From NCBI GenBank assembly GCA_000720805.1, contig JODI01000006.1, forward strand, positions 1-64,000: a stretch of DNA of 64,000 nucleotides. The letters run 5' to 3'. Numbering within the stretch: position 1 is the first letter of the stretch; every line of letters starts with the position of its first letter. This stretch comes from Streptomyces violaceoruber (GTDB lineage: Bacteria; Actinomycetota; Actinomycetes; Streptomycetales; Streptomycetaceae). This document shows positions 9,179 to 18,221 of this stretch, in pieces. The notes beneath the pieces were generated by a model. That model worked only from the letters and a program-made list of their open reading frames with translations, was not told where the DNA came from and did no database searches. Position numbers and translations under genes: made by a program.

Positions 9179-9295
9179 CGCCGGTACGCGAAGAGCCGGG
9201 GCGGGCGCGTGCGGCGGAAGGCTCACCTCGCCGTTGCCCCTGCCGCTGAGGCGTGGCGTCCCGAACGTGTGGTCACCGTGGTGCCGACAGAGCGG

Positions 9296-9559
9296 TCACC
9301 CCTCCAGCTTCTCGAAGAGGAACTCGTGCTTGAGGAAGGACGTGTCGTACTCGTGACCGGGGTACGGCGGCAGCAGCTGGGACGCCTGGAACAGGCGCCA
9401 GCCGTCCCGCAGGGCGGCGAGACCCGTCTCGTACGGCGGCTCGTCGCTGTCCCCGGTCGTCGGGCGGGAGGCGCCGGTGCCGTCGTAGCGGGACCAGCCC
9501 ACCACGCCGGAGTCCAGGGCCGACGAGGCGAGGTAGAGCACCAGGACCTGCTGTTTCAC
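9296..9559 (-). CDS. Small hypothetical protein coupled to PhyH dioxygenase
   Basis: An 87-residue soluble protein starting KQQVLVLYLASSALDSGVVG and ending FLKHEFLFEKLEG. I do not recognise the family. The start is GTG 9559; it overlaps the TGA of the upstream dioxygenase gene by four bases, with GGGGAG upstream, which is strong evidence for a real coupled gene. It has several aromatic residues and a conserved-looking DEPPYETGLAALRDGWRLFQ helix. There is no signal peptide or membrane segment. Because of the coupling it probably works with the dioxygenase, as a partner or second enzyme of one small pathway. Confidence 0.72.
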   Translation of the reverse strand: MKQQVLVLYLASSALDSGVVGWSRYDGTGASRPTTGDSDEPPYETGLAALRDGWRLFQASQLLPPYPGHEYDTSFLKHEFLFEKLEG

Positions 9560-10374
9560 GTGTGGCTCCCCAGAGTCGGCCGGTTGCTGACACGGGTGAC
9601 CCAGTAATCGATGTCGAAGGAGTCGTCCCCCGTCAGCGCACGCCACAGCAGGACGCGGTTGTAGATCTCCAGCCGGGCGGTGGCCGGCTCGTACCACGGG
9701 AAGTGGGTGTTCAGTTCCGCCGTCACGGCGGGATCGTGCAGGTCGGAGGTGTCCCAGAGACGGACCTGCGGCACCGTCGGATTCAAGCGGACCTTGTACA
9801 TGTAGCGCCGCCTCCCGGTGTCGTTGCGGCGGCCGCTGTGCCAGATCCCGTGGTGGACCAGGACGACGGTCCCGGCCGGGCAGGTCAGACGGGTCTGCCC
9901 GCGCAGGTTCTGGACGCGCCCGATGTCGGTCTCGTTGACGCGCCGCAAGTGGCTCCCCGGCACACTGAGGGTGCCTCCCATGTCGGGGGTCACCTCATGC
10001 GGGTAGTACATGAGCTGGACGTCGAAGGCGTCCGGCCGTACGTCGATGATCGCGTCCCCGTGCAGGTCCTGGGCCGTACCCTCGTGCGGTTCGCGTATGT
10101 GCACCGCGTGGTGGTCCACCGTCGGCTCGGGTCCGACCAGGCTCTGAACGGCGCCGGACACGAGCGGCAGGCTGAACAGTTCGCGGACGAACGTGCCCTG
10201 AGCGAACGCCTTCGACAGCGGAGTGCCGTACGGCAGTCCGGGCATCCCCGCCGACAGGGCCACGATGGCCTTCTCGTTGATCTCCCCCGGCACGATCCCG
10301 TCCAGGCGCAGGAACCCCTGCGCGACGAAGCGCGCGGTCTGCACCGAGGTGAGGAGTTGTGGAGTGGTTGACAT
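9556..10374 (-). CDS. Phytanoyl-CoA dioxygenase (PhyH) family protein
   Basis: A 272-residue Fe(II)/2-oxoglutarate-dependent oxygenase. The double-stranded beta-helix metal triad is visible: His105 and Asp107 in DLHGDAIID, and His179 in HHGIWHSGRRND. Arg residues in TGRRRYMYKVR bind the 2-oxoglutarate carboxylate. SVPGSHLRR is the usual PhyH strand motif. Relatives hydroxylate or halogenate small molecules, including natural products; the substrate is not evident. ATG 10374 starts 73 bases from a divergent AraC gene, and the 3' end is coupled to an 87-residue gene. The pair is the likely target of that AraC regulator. Confidence 0.87.
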   Translation of the reverse strand: MSTTPQLLTSVQTARFVAQGFLRLDGIVPGEINEKAIVALSAGMPGLPYGTPLSKAFAQGTFVRELFSLPLVSGAVQSLVGPEPTVDHHAVHIREPHEGTAQDLHGDAIIDVRPDAFDVQLMYYPHEVTPDMGGTLSVPGSHLRRVNETDIGRVQNLRGQTRLTCPAGTVVLVHHGIWHSGRRNDTGRRRYMYKVRLNPTVPQVRLWDTSDLHDPAVTAELNTHFPWYEPATARLEIYNRVLLWRALTGDDSFDIDYWVTRVSNRPTLGSHT

Positions 10375-10388
10375 GCGACGAATGTAGA

Positions 10389-10403
10389 GCGCGGATTCCG
10401 CGC
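10389..10403. promoter_or_regulatory. 15-bp palindrome between PhyH and AraC genes
   Basis: GCGCGGA-T-TCCGCGC, seven-base arms around one base, in the 73-base gap between the divergent dioxygenase and AraC genes. Its position would let it act on both promoters. AraC proteins usually bind direct repeats, so this may be a site for another regulator or a chance GC-rich palindrome. Confidence 0.35.
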
Positions 10404-10447
10404 GGTCGTGGGGCGCATTCGCCGACTACTGGTAAATTTCCGCCTCC

Positions 10448-11233
10448 ATGGATCACGTGTCCCTCTCACTCGACGCACCGCCCGAGGTGGCGAGCGCGGG
10501 TGTCGGCGTGCACGGGGTCTCCACGGCGCACGAGGTCTTCCGGCTGCCCGACCTGTGGCAACTGCACCTCTACAACTACTCGGGCGCGCTGTCCGTGGGC
10601 GGCGCCGTGCACCCCATCCGGCCCGGCCATGTGAGCCTGGTTCCGCCGGACACGGAGGTGCACTTCCACTACCGCGGCCGGTCGGAGCACCTGTACGCCC
10701 ATCTGCGCCTCGCGGACACCGGCGTACCGCACAGGGTGCCGGTGATGCAGGACGCCGCCGCCGAGGGGGCCCTGCTGGCCCACCTGCTCAGGCACGCGGT
10801 CACCGCGGTGCCCCTCTCCCCCGCGCGGGCCTGCGCCGAGGTCTGGACGGTGCTCTGGCACGTCGCCCAGTTGGCCGGCTCCGATCGCGGCGGGCGGCAG
10901 CACCCCGTCGTCGCCGCCGCCCAGGCCTACATCGAGGAGCGGCTGGCCGACCCGCTGACCGTGCCCGACATCGCCCGCGCGGCCGGCGTCTCGCACACGC
11001 ACCTGACCCGGCTGTTCCGCGCCGAGACCGGTCACACGGTCGTCGCCCACATCCGCCACCGGCGACTGGAACGCGCCCGCCACCTGCTGCTTGCCTCCAC
11101 CCTGCCCATCCCGGCCGTCGCGGCCGCGGTGGGCATCGCCGACCTGCAGGCGTTCAACAAGGCCTGCCGTCGCGAACTGGGCGCGGGCCCACGGGCCGTA
11201 CGCGACGCCGGTGCCGCGGTGAGCCAGAGCTGA
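10448..11233 (+). CDS. AraC-family transcriptional regulator
   Basis: A 261-residue regulator. Residues about 20-130 form a cupin-like sensing domain (HPIRPGHVSLVPPDTEVHFHYRG). The last 100 carry the paired AraC helix-turn-helix: PLTVPDIARAAGVSHTHLTRLFRAETGHT, then HIRHRRLERARHLLLASTLPI and AVGIADLQAFNKACRRELG. Family members usually activate a neighbouring operon on binding a small ligand. It is divergent from the PhyH gene pair, so control of that pair is the simplest reading. It ends 165 bases before the fucosidase gene, which it could also control. Confidence 0.9.
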   Translation: MDHVSLSLDAPPEVASAGVGVHGVSTAHEVFRLPDLWQLHLYNYSGALSVGGAVHPIRPGHVSLVPPDTEVHFHYRGRSEHLYAHLRLADTGVPHRVPVMQDAAAEGALLAHLLRHAVTAVPLSPARACAEVWTVLWHVAQLAGSDRGGRQHPVVAAAQAYIEERLADPLTVPDIARAAGVSHTHLTRLFRAETGHTVVAHIRHRRLERARHLLLASTLPIPAVAAAVGIADLQAFNKACRRELGAGPRAVRDAGAAVSQS

Positions 11234-11364
11234 ACCGGGGACGTCCCGCACGGTGTGGTGCACCGAAACAGAAGCTGTCCTCGGATCGTCCACAGACTTG
11301 TCCTCCTACCTATTCACACAGCTGTCATCTCGGTTCACACGGTTGACAGCCCAGTGAGCCCAAT

Positions 11365-11389
11365 CAATCATCAGACATCCGATGAATTG
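11365..11389. promoter_or_regulatory. Imperfect inverted repeat before fucosidase gene
   Basis: CAATCATC (11365-11372) and GATGAATTG (11381-11389) are inverted with one unpaired base and an eight-base centre. The right arm touches the ribosome-binding site TTGGAG, so a bound protein would block transcription or translation of the GH29 gene. Function inferred from position only. Confidence 0.4.
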
Positions 11390-11398
11390 GAGCCGCTC

Positions 11399-13756
11399 AT
11401 GAGCACCTATCCGAGACGTCAGGTCCTGGGTACCGCAGCCGGAGTCGCCGCCTCGGCAGCCCTTCCCCTCACCATCGCCACCAGCGCCCACGCCGCCGAA
11501 CCCGTCGCCGAGCAGGCCGGGCAGGCCGGGTCGTGGGCTCCCGTCCCCGATCCCGTCCCCGTCCCGCTCGACACCCTCTACGACAACGACGCCATCGACA
11601 CCGCCTCCGCACCGGGCGGCGACTTCGACGGCTCGGGCTACACGTTCCCGGGCGAGGAACTTCCCGTGGGCCGCGTCGAGGTCGACGGAGTGCCGTTTGT
11701 CTTCCCGGGCTCGGCCGCGGGCGCGAAGAACAACGTCGTCGCACTCGGCCAGCGCGTCGAACTGCCCAAGGGCCGCTACCTCTCCGCCGTCTTTCTGACC
11801 GCCGGCAGCTACGGCAACGCCTCCGGCAAAGCCACCGTCCACTACGCGGACGGCTCCACCACGACCGCGGGCCTCGGCGGCGCCGACTGGTACGCCGCGG
11901 GCGGATCGCTGTCGGCGCCGTACCGCTACAAGCCGGACGGCACCAAGGACGACCACAGCGTCGGCATCGGAACGTCCGAGGTGTGGCTGGACTCGCGACG
12001 GGAGGCGGTCGCGATCACCCTGCCGGTCACCAACCCGGCGGAGGAGAACAAGACGTCCCTGCACGTCTTCGCGCTGTCCCTGCAACCCGCCGCACAGGGA
12101 CGCGCGTTGACCCTGCGGGAGGCCCGCTCCACCAACTCGCTCCTGGAGTCCACCGGCGCCCAGAGCGTCGAGGCCACCCTCGTCAACGCGGGCACCGTCG
12201 CGGTCCTGGCCGCGGACGGTGTGTCGGTCCAGGTCGACGTGGCGGGAGCACGCACCGTCGAGCCCGCCAAGGTGCGCCGACTGGACCCCGGCGAGCAGGC
12301 CCGGGTCCGCGTCGGCATCCGCAACCGTGCCGGCACCGCCCCCGGCACGGCGCGGGACGGCGCGGTGACCGTCACCGGACGCGGCACGCAAGCCACCTCG
12401 CGGAAGGGCCGGTTGACCCTCGGCGTCGCCGACTACCAGCCCACGGCGACCTCCCTCTCCGGCCACCAGGCGCCGTACTGGTTCCAGGGCGCCAAGTTCG
12501 GCATCTTCATCCACTGGGGCGTCTACTCGGTGCCGGCGTGGTCGCCGGTCGGCAAGCAGTACGCCGAGTGGTACTGGAACCACATGCAGGACCCCGCGAA
12601 CGCCGTCTACGGGTACCACCGCGACAAGTACGGCGAGAACTTCGCCTACGACGACTTCATCCCGATGTTCACGGCGGAGAAGTTCGATCCGCGCGCCTGG
12701 GTCGAACTGTTCCGGGACGCGGGCGCGCAGTACCACGTGCTGACCTCGAAGCACCATGAGGGCTTCGCGCTGTGGGACACGAAGGTCTCCGACCGCAACT
12801 CCGTGAAGATGGGCCCGAAGCGGGACCTCGTCAAGGAACTCTTCGCGGCGTCCCGCCGGTACACCCCCGAACTCCACCGCGGGCTCTACTTCTCCATGCC
12901 CGAGTGGTTCAACCCGGACAACCCCTGGATGGGCCACGCCCCTCGCAATCCGTACACCCTGGAGCCCTTGCCCTACACGGGCTACACCGCGGGCAAGGAC
13001 TTCGTGAAGGACTACCAGGCCCCGCAGATGCTGGAGCTGATCCAGGGCTACGACCCGGAGCTCATCTGGTGCGACATCGGCGGCGCCAACGACAGCCTCC
13101 ATGTCCTGGCCGAGTACTTCAACCACGCGAAGAACCGCGCCCGGCCCATCGAGGTCACCGTCAACGACCGTTCGGGCATCGGCTTCCACGACTTCACGAC
13201 GCCCGAGTACACGACGTACGACAACACGGTCGTCGCCAAGTGGGAGTCCAGCCGCGGCCTGGACCCGTTCAGCTACGGGTACAACCAGGCGACCCCCGAC
13301 GACGCCTACATGACGACCGAAGCGGTCGTGCAGAGCCTCGTCGACATCGTCTCCAAGAACGGCAACTTCCTGCTCGACATCGGTCCGCGCGCCGACGGCA
13401 CCATCCCCGCGATCATGCAGACCCGGCTGCGCGAGACGGGCCACTGGCTGCGCACCAACGGAGAGGCGATCTACGACACCACGTACTGGTCCCGGATGGC
13501 CGAACTGGGCGACGACCTGAGGTTCACGGTCCGCCCGAACGAGGCCTTCTACATTCACTCCCTGGCCGAGCCGGGCGCCAAGCTCACCGTCGAGGCCCCG
13601 GTCCCGATCCGCGCCGGCGACACGGTGACCATGCTCGGCCACGATCGGCCGCTGACCTGGACCGTCAGCAACGGATCCCTGGTGATCGACGTTCCCGCGG
13701 CCGCGCGTAAGGCCGGTCAGTACGCCTGGGTGTTCAAGGTGGCCTGGCGCGCCTGA
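11399..13756 (+). CDS. Secreted GH29 alpha-L-fucosidase
   Basis: A 785-residue exported enzyme that removes alpha-linked L-fucose. The twin-arginine signal (TYPRRQVLGTAAGVAAS, AHAA cleavage near residue 34) is followed by an N-terminal beta-sandwich (about 60-330). The GH29 barrel starts at FQGAKFGIFIHWGVYSVPAW and contains YHVLTSKHHEGFALWD. The nucleophile is probably Asp559 in PELIWCDIGGAND. The C-terminal beta domain follows (FTVRPNEAFYIHSL). ATG 11399 is chosen because GGAG lies upstream and the signal peptide follows directly; an earlier in-frame ATG at 11255 would bury the signal. At 785 residues it is longer than single-domain family members because of the N-terminal sandwich. Confidence 0.9.
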   Translation: MSTYPRRQVLGTAAGVAASAALPLTIATSAHAAEPVAEQAGQAGSWAPVPDPVPVPLDTLYDNDAIDTASAPGGDFDGSGYTFPGEELPVGRVEVDGVPFVFPGSAAGAKNNVVALGQRVELPKGRYLSAVFLTAGSYGNASGKATVHYADGSTTTAGLGGADWYAAGGSLSAPYRYKPDGTKDDHSVGIGTSEVWLDSRREAVAITLPVTNPAEENKTSLHVFALSLQPAAQGRALTLREARSTNSLLESTGAQSVEATLVNAGTVAVLAADGVSVQVDVAGARTVEPAKVRRLDPGEQARVRVGIRNRAGTAPGTARDGAVTVTGRGTQATSRKGRLTLGVADYQPTATSLSGHQAPYWFQGAKFGIFIHWGVYSVPAWSPVGKQYAEWYWNHMQDPANAVYGYHRDKYGENFAYDDFIPMFTAEKFDPRAWVELFRDAGAQYHVLTSKHHEGFALWDTKVSDRNSVKMGPKRDLVKELFAASRRYTPELHRGLYFSMPEWFNPDNPWMGHAPRNPYTLEPLPYTGYTAGKDFVKDYQAPQMLELIQGYDPELIWCDIGGANDSLHVLAEYFNHAKNRARPIEVTVNDRSGIGFHDFTTPEYTTYDNTVVAKWESSRGLDPFSYGYNQATPDDAYMTTEAVVQSLVDIVSKNGNFLLDIGPRADGTIPAIMQTRLRETGHWLRTNGEAIYDTTYWSRMAELGDDLRFTVRPNEAFYIHSLAEPGAKLTVEAPVPIRAGDTVTMLGHDRPLTWTVSNGSLVIDVPAAARKAGQYAWVFKVAWRA

Positions 13757-13777
13757 CCGAACGGCTGCGGCAGCACC

Positions 13778-13819
13778 GACCGGTGTCGCGCCGGTTCCGA
13801 GACACGAGCGGCACCGGTC
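13778..13819. terminator. Possible bidirectional terminator
   Basis: GACCGGTG (13778-13785) and CACCGGTC (13812-13819) can form an eight-base stem with a 26-base loop, between the convergent fucosidase and S9 peptidase genes. There is no T tract, as is common in Streptomyces. The large loop makes this a weak call. Confidence 0.35.
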
Positions 13820-13872
13820 CCCCGCGTCCGGACCCGACACCGTCGGCTTCCTGCCCGGTGCCGCCGACGAGC

Positions 13873-16179
13873 TCACACCTGCAGGTGGCGCTCCATCCAG
13901 TCCGCCGCGGCCCGGCGGAACAGGCGCCGGTTGTCCGCGCGCAGGAAGTCATGGCCCTCGTCGCGCAGGGTGAGGAGTTCCGCGGGGATGCCGCGTTCGC
14001 GCGCGGCGCGCACGAACTGCTCGGACTCCCCCGGTGGCACGTTGGTGTCGTGTTCGCCGTGGACGGCGAGCAGCGGGACACGCAGGGCGTCGACGCGGCT
14101 CATCGGGGACAGGTTGCGCAGCAGTTCGCGGTCGCGTTCGGGGTGACCGTACTTGTGCGCCGCCGACTCCGCGAGCCAGGGCTCCGTACCGGCGAAGAAG
14201 GTCAGCAGGTCGGACATGCCGCAGACGGCGATCCCGGTGCGGAACAGGTCCGGGTGCCACACCAGTGAGGCGTAGGTGAGATAGCCGCCGTACGAGCGCC
14301 CCATGACCGCCAGCCGGGTCGGGTCGGCGAGGCCCGCCGTCACCGCGTGGGCCGCGCAGTCCGCGACGTCGTCCAGCGCGGCGAAGCGGCCGGTGCCCAG
14401 GTCGGCGTCGACGAACGACCTGCCGTGTCCTGAGGAACCGCGGACGTCGGGGGCGAAGACGTCCAGTCCGCGCCCGAGAAGCTCGTGGTAGAGCGGGTTG
14501 AAGACGGGGCGTTCCTGCTCCTCGGGACCGCCGTGCAGGTGGACGACACAGGGGGCCGGCTCGTCCGGGGCCCGCCCGGGGGCCCGGTAGTACCAGCCGC
14601 TCAGGGGCAGCCCGTCGCGGGCCCTCAGGCGCACGGGGACGGGCCGCACGGGCGGGCGGCCCGGCGGGACGGAGTCCTCGTCGCGGGAGGACCACGGCGT
14701 CCGCAGCACGGACACGCCTTCGTGGACCCACCACACACCCGGACGGCGTTGCGATCCGGCGAGCGCGAGCAGCAGCCGCCCCGGCCCGGCCGCCGCGATC
14801 CGCGTCACGACCTCGTGCGGCAGCGAGACGGGCCTCGCCGGTCCCGCACCGCCGAGGCGCCGGCGCGACGGGAAGGTCTCGACGAGTTCCAGTTCGCTCG
14901 CGCCCTGCACGTTCCAGGCCAGCACGGCCGTGCGGCCGTCCCGGGCCATCGACAGCAGTTCCAGGTCGCTGCCCGCGCGTTCCGCCACGACCGACCTCCC
15001 CCGCGGCTCGCCGTCATCGCCCAGGGCGACCGCGAACAGCGCCGCGTACTCCCGGGCGGCGTTGCTGCGCAGCCACAGCGTCCGCCCGTCGGGAGCGAAC
15101 CGGCCGATCCACGGGTCACCGTCGGCTACCGGAACGGCGCAGGTCGTCGCCGAGTCGACGGTACGCCGGACGATCGCCTCCCGCCGTCCGCGCGGGCCCC
15201 GGCGCAGCAGCGCGAGCGTGCCGTCGTGGCTGAGGTCGCACACGCGCAGGGTGGCGGCGTGGGTCTCGGTGGCGATCAGCACGGGGGAGGCCAGGCCGTC
15301 GGGGTCGATCAGGTAGGCGGACAGGCCACCGCCGGCGCGGACCGCCGGTGCCGCGAGTGCCAGGAGGTCGATCGGGGTCGAGGCCGGTGCCGTCCGCGGT
15401 GCGGCGTCGTACCGGGCGCCGCCGAGGAGCGTCGCGCGGCCGTCCCGGTCGGTCCAGTCGGGTGGGAGGGGAGCACCGGTGGGCTCGGTGTCCATCGGGA
15501 GGTGTCCGGGATCGTCCGCGTACGTGCGGGTGGCCGGTGCGGCGAGGGTGACGGCGACGGCCGAGCCGTCGTGCGTCCAGCAGCCCAGGTACGCGGAACT
15601 GCGGGGGTCCGCTCCGGCCAGGATGCGACGGCCGGTGCCGTCGGGCCGTACGCACAGCACCCGGGTGTGCTCGCCGCCGCCCGGTGCGGTGGTGTACGCG
15701 ATCCAGCGGCCGTCGGGCGACCAGGACACCTCCTTGACGGGCTCCGGGGAGGAGTCGAGCAGCCGGACCTCGTCGCCGTCCACGGGCCCGGCCCACAGCT
15801 GGGGGACGCCGCCCCGGTCGCAGATGAAGGCCACCTGGGTGCCGTCGGCGTCGGCGGAGGGATACCAGCAGCCGTGCGCGTGCAGCCGCGTCACCGCGTC
15901 CCGCGGGCCTCCCGCCCCGGGCAACGGCACCGGAGCGGGGGCGGCGGCGAAGCCCGGTCCGTACGCGTCCGCCGACCGGGTGTCCGGGGTGTCCGACGGC
16001 CGCGGAACCGACGCCAGGACACCGGAGGTATCGGAAGGAGGTGCCTCGGGGCGAGGGTCGCCGGGACGAGGTACCCCGGGATGAGGGTCGCCGGGACGGG
16101 AGTCGTCGGGAAGGCGGGCGGCTGACGGCCGGGCGGGCGCCGCTTCGGGCGGGACTGGCGTGCCGAGTTCGTCGGTCAC
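13873..16179 (-). CDS. S9 family peptidase (acylaminoacyl-peptidase-like)
   Basis: A 768-residue serine peptidase of the prolyl-oligopeptidase clan. The first 90 or so residues are Pro/Asp-rich, with repeated PGDPR-type units. A beta-propeller follows (about 100-500; WSPDGRWIAYTT blades), then an alpha/beta-hydrolase domain. Catalytic triad: Ser629 in GRSYGGY, Asp711 in VHGEHDTN, His743 in RDEGHDF. Such enzymes release N-acyl amino acids or dipeptides from short blocked peptides in the cytosol. The start is GTG 16179, four bases inside the amidotransferase stop (GTGA); an ATG at 16203 is possible. In known NAGGN-type operons a peptidase gene also follows the amidotransferase, so it may recycle the product. 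Confidence 0.88.
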   Translation of the reverse strand: MTDELGTPVPPEAAPARPSAARLPDDSRPGDPHPGVPRPGDPRPEAPPSDTSGVLASVPRPSDTPDTRSADAYGPGFAAAPAPVPLPGAGGPRDAVTRLHAHGCWYPSADADGTQVAFICDRGGVPQLWAGPVDGDEVRLLDSSPEPVKEVSWSPDGRWIAYTTAPGGGEHTRVLCVRPDGTGRRILAGADPRSSAYLGCWTHDGSAVAVTLAAPATRTYADDPGHLPMDTEPTGAPLPPDWTDRDGRATLLGGARYDAAPRTAPASTPIDLLALAAPAVRAGGGLSAYLIDPDGLASPVLIATETHAATLRVCDLSHDGTLALLRRGPRGRREAIVRRTVDSATTCAVPVADGDPWIGRFAPDGRTLWLRSNAAREYAALFAVALGDDGEPRGRSVVAERAGSDLELLSMARDGRTAVLAWNVQGASELELVETFPSRRRLGGAGPARPVSLPHEVVTRIAAAGPGRLLLALAGSQRRPGVWWVHEGVSVLRTPWSSRDEDSVPPGRPPVRPVPVRLRARDGLPLSGWYYRAPGRAPDEPAPCVVHLHGGPEEQERPVFNPLYHELLGRGLDVFAPDVRGSSGHGRSFVDADLGTGRFAALDDVADCAAHAVTAGLADPTRLAVMGRSYGGYLTYASLVWHPDLFRTGIAVCGMSDLLTFFAGTEPWLAESAAHKYGHPERDRELLRNLSPMSRVDALRVPLLAVHGEHDTNVPPGESEQFVRAARERGIPAELLTLRDEGHDFLRADNRRLFRRAAADWMERHLQV

Positions 16180-17960
16180 TTGATCTCGTGCGTCTGCAGC
16201 CATATCTCCAGCAAAGCCACCTGCCACAGCGCGTTGGCTCCGCGCCTGGTCCGGTGCTCGTCGGGCGCCGCGAGGAGCTCGGCCACATACGGCTCCTGGA
16301 AGATGCCGCGTTTCTTCGCCTCGGGTGCCTCCAACGCCTCGCGCACCCGGTCCAGGACGGGGCCCGCCATGTGCTTGACGGCCGGGACCGGGAAGTAGCC
16401 CTTGGGACGGTCGACGACCTTCCGGGGCAGGAGCTTCCGCCCGGCTTCCTTCAGCACTCCCTTGCCGCCCCCGGCCAGTTTCAGTTCCGGCGGGCAGGCC
16501 GCGGCCAGCTCCACCAGCTCGTGGTCGAGGAAGGGCACCCGGGCCTCCAGACCCCAGGCCATGGTCATGTTGTCGACCCGCTTGACGGGGTCGTCCACGA
16601 GCATGACGTGCGTGTCCAGCCGAAGGGCAGCGTCCAGTGCGGTCTGGGCCCCGGGCACCGCCATGTGCTCCTTCACGAAGCGGCTCGAGACGTCGTCGAC
16701 GGGCAGCAGGTGGGGCTGCAGGATCCGGGCGAGGTCGGCATGCGACCGGTCGAAGTACGTCTCGGCGTACCGGTCCGGTTCGTCCTCGCGGGCGACCTCG
16801 GCCAGCTGCGGATACCAGTGGTAGCCGGCGAACACCTCGTCGGCGCCCTGCCCGCACTGCACGACCCTGACCTCCTTCGACACCTGCTCGGACAGCAGGT
16901 AGAAGGCGACCACGTCATGGCTGATCATCGGCTCGCTCATCGCCTCGACCGCCCCGTCCAGCGCCGCCGACACCCGATGGGAGGGAACCATGAGCCGTCG
17001 GTGGTCGGTGCCGAACTCGCGGGCCACCAGGTCCGAGTAGGGGAACTCGTCGCCCTCCTCGCCGCCCTCCGCCTCGAACCCCACGCTGAACGTCATCAGG
17101 TCGCGCTGTCCCTCATCGGCGAGCAGCGCGACGATCAGGCTGGAGTCCAGCCCGCCGGAGAGCAGCACACCGACCTGGACGTCGGAGACCATCCGACGGC
17201 GCACGGCCGCACGCAGGGACTCCAGCACCGCGTCACGCCATTCGTCCGGGGCCATGGCGGCGTACTCGGTCCGGCGGGTGTAGGACGGCTGCCAGTAGCG
17301 GTGGTCGTGGTGGGTGCCGTCCGGCTCGACGACGCGCACGGTGGCCGGCGGGAGCTTGCGCACACCGTTGAGGACGGTGTGCGGCGCCGCCACCGTGGCG
17401 TGCCAGCTCAGGTACTGGTGGACGGCCACCGGGTCGAGGGAGGTGTCCACGTCCCCGGCGGCGAGCAGGGCCGGCAGCGAGGAGGCGAACCGCAGCCGGC
17501 CCGGCGTCCGCGCCACATACAGAGGCTTGATCCCGAGCCGGTCGCGGCCCAGCACGACACGGCCGGTGCGGTGCTCGACAAGCGCGAAGGCGAACATGCC
17601 GTAGAAGTGCTCGACGCAGGCGGTGCCCCATTGCCGGTAGGCCTTCAGTACGACCTCCGTGTCGGACGTCGACTCGAAGTGGTGGCCGAGTCTTCGGAGC
17701 TCCGCGCGCAGTTCCTGGTAGTTGTACACGCAGCCGTTGAAGACACCGGTGATCTCGCCACGGGCGTCGGTCATCGGCTGCGCGCCGTGATCCGACAGGT
17801 CGATGATCTTCAGTCGCCGATGTCCCAGCGCCACCGCGCCCCGCGCCCAGACGCCCCGGCCGTCGGGCCCACGGGCGGCGAGCCGGTCACTCATGCGCTC
17901 GACGGCCGCGAGGTCGGGTCGCCGACCGTCGAAACGGATCTCCCCGCTCAGACCGCACAT
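16176..17960 (-). CDS. Asparagine synthase-type amidotransferase (NAGGN amidotransferase-like)
   Basis: A 594-residue two-domain enzyme. The N-terminal Ntn glutaminase has the nucleophile Cys2 (MCGLSGE) and the RLKIIDLS and FNGCVYNYQEL blocks. The synthetase domain has the pyrophosphate loop LLSGGLDSS near residue 270 and QCGQGADEVFAGYHWYP. It uses glutamine ammonia and ATP to turn a carboxyl into an amide. Length and the C-terminal PKGYFPVPAVKHM region look closest to the AsnO/trio-amidotransferase group that amidates N-acetylglutaminylglutamine, rather than classical AsnB. GGGAGG before ATG 17960. It sits between a GCS2-type ligase and a coupled S9 peptidase, all on the minus strand. Confidence 0.85.
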   Translation of the reverse strand: MCGLSGEIRFDGRRPDLAAVERMSDRLAARGPDGRGVWARGAVALGHRRLKIIDLSDHGAQPMTDARGEITGVFNGCVYNYQELRAELRRLGHHFESTSDTEVVLKAYRQWGTACVEHFYGMFAFALVEHRTGRVVLGRDRLGIKPLYVARTPGRLRFASSLPALLAAGDVDTSLDPVAVHQYLSWHATVAAPHTVLNGVRKLPPATVRVVEPDGTHHDHRYWQPSYTRRTEYAAMAPDEWRDAVLESLRAAVRRRMVSDVQVGVLLSGGLDSSLIVALLADEGQRDLMTFSVGFEAEGGEEGDEFPYSDLVAREFGTDHRRLMVPSHRVSAALDGAVEAMSEPMISHDVVAFYLLSEQVSKEVRVVQCGQGADEVFAGYHWYPQLAEVAREDEPDRYAETYFDRSHADLARILQPHLLPVDDVSSRFVKEHMAVPGAQTALDAALRLDTHVMLVDDPVKRVDNMTMAWGLEARVPFLDHELVELAAACPPELKLAGGGKGVLKEAGRKLLPRKVVDRPKGYFPVPAVKHMAGPVLDRVREALEAPEAKKRGIFQEPYVAELLAAPDEHRTRRGANALWQVALLEIWLQTHEIK

Positions 17961-17992
17961 CGGGTGTCGCCTCCCTTCCAGCCACTGTAAGC

Positions 17993-18010
17993 CGGGACTC
18001 CCGGGTCCCG
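17993..18010. promoter_or_regulatory. Small hairpin between ligase and amidotransferase genes
   Basis: CGGGAC and GTCCCG form a six-base stem around TCCCGG, 33 bases upstream of the amidotransferase start in the 260-base gap after the ligase gene. It could weaken read-through or mark a second promoter region. No further signal is visible in the gap. Confidence 0.3.
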
Positions 18011-18221
18011 CCTTCCGGTCACGATCCGGTCGGCGCTGCTGGACATGACAAAGACGCTCCTGAACAGGTGGGGGGTGTGGTGTGGTCCCGTCGAATCGGT
18101 CGCGCGCACGGCAGGCGCGCGCTCGGCACGGTCGTGACCGTCACGGCGAGTGGGCGGGGTGCGATGCGATGCCCCCGCGACGCGGCCGGGCTGTGCGGAC
18201 CTCATGGCGTTCATCGGTACG

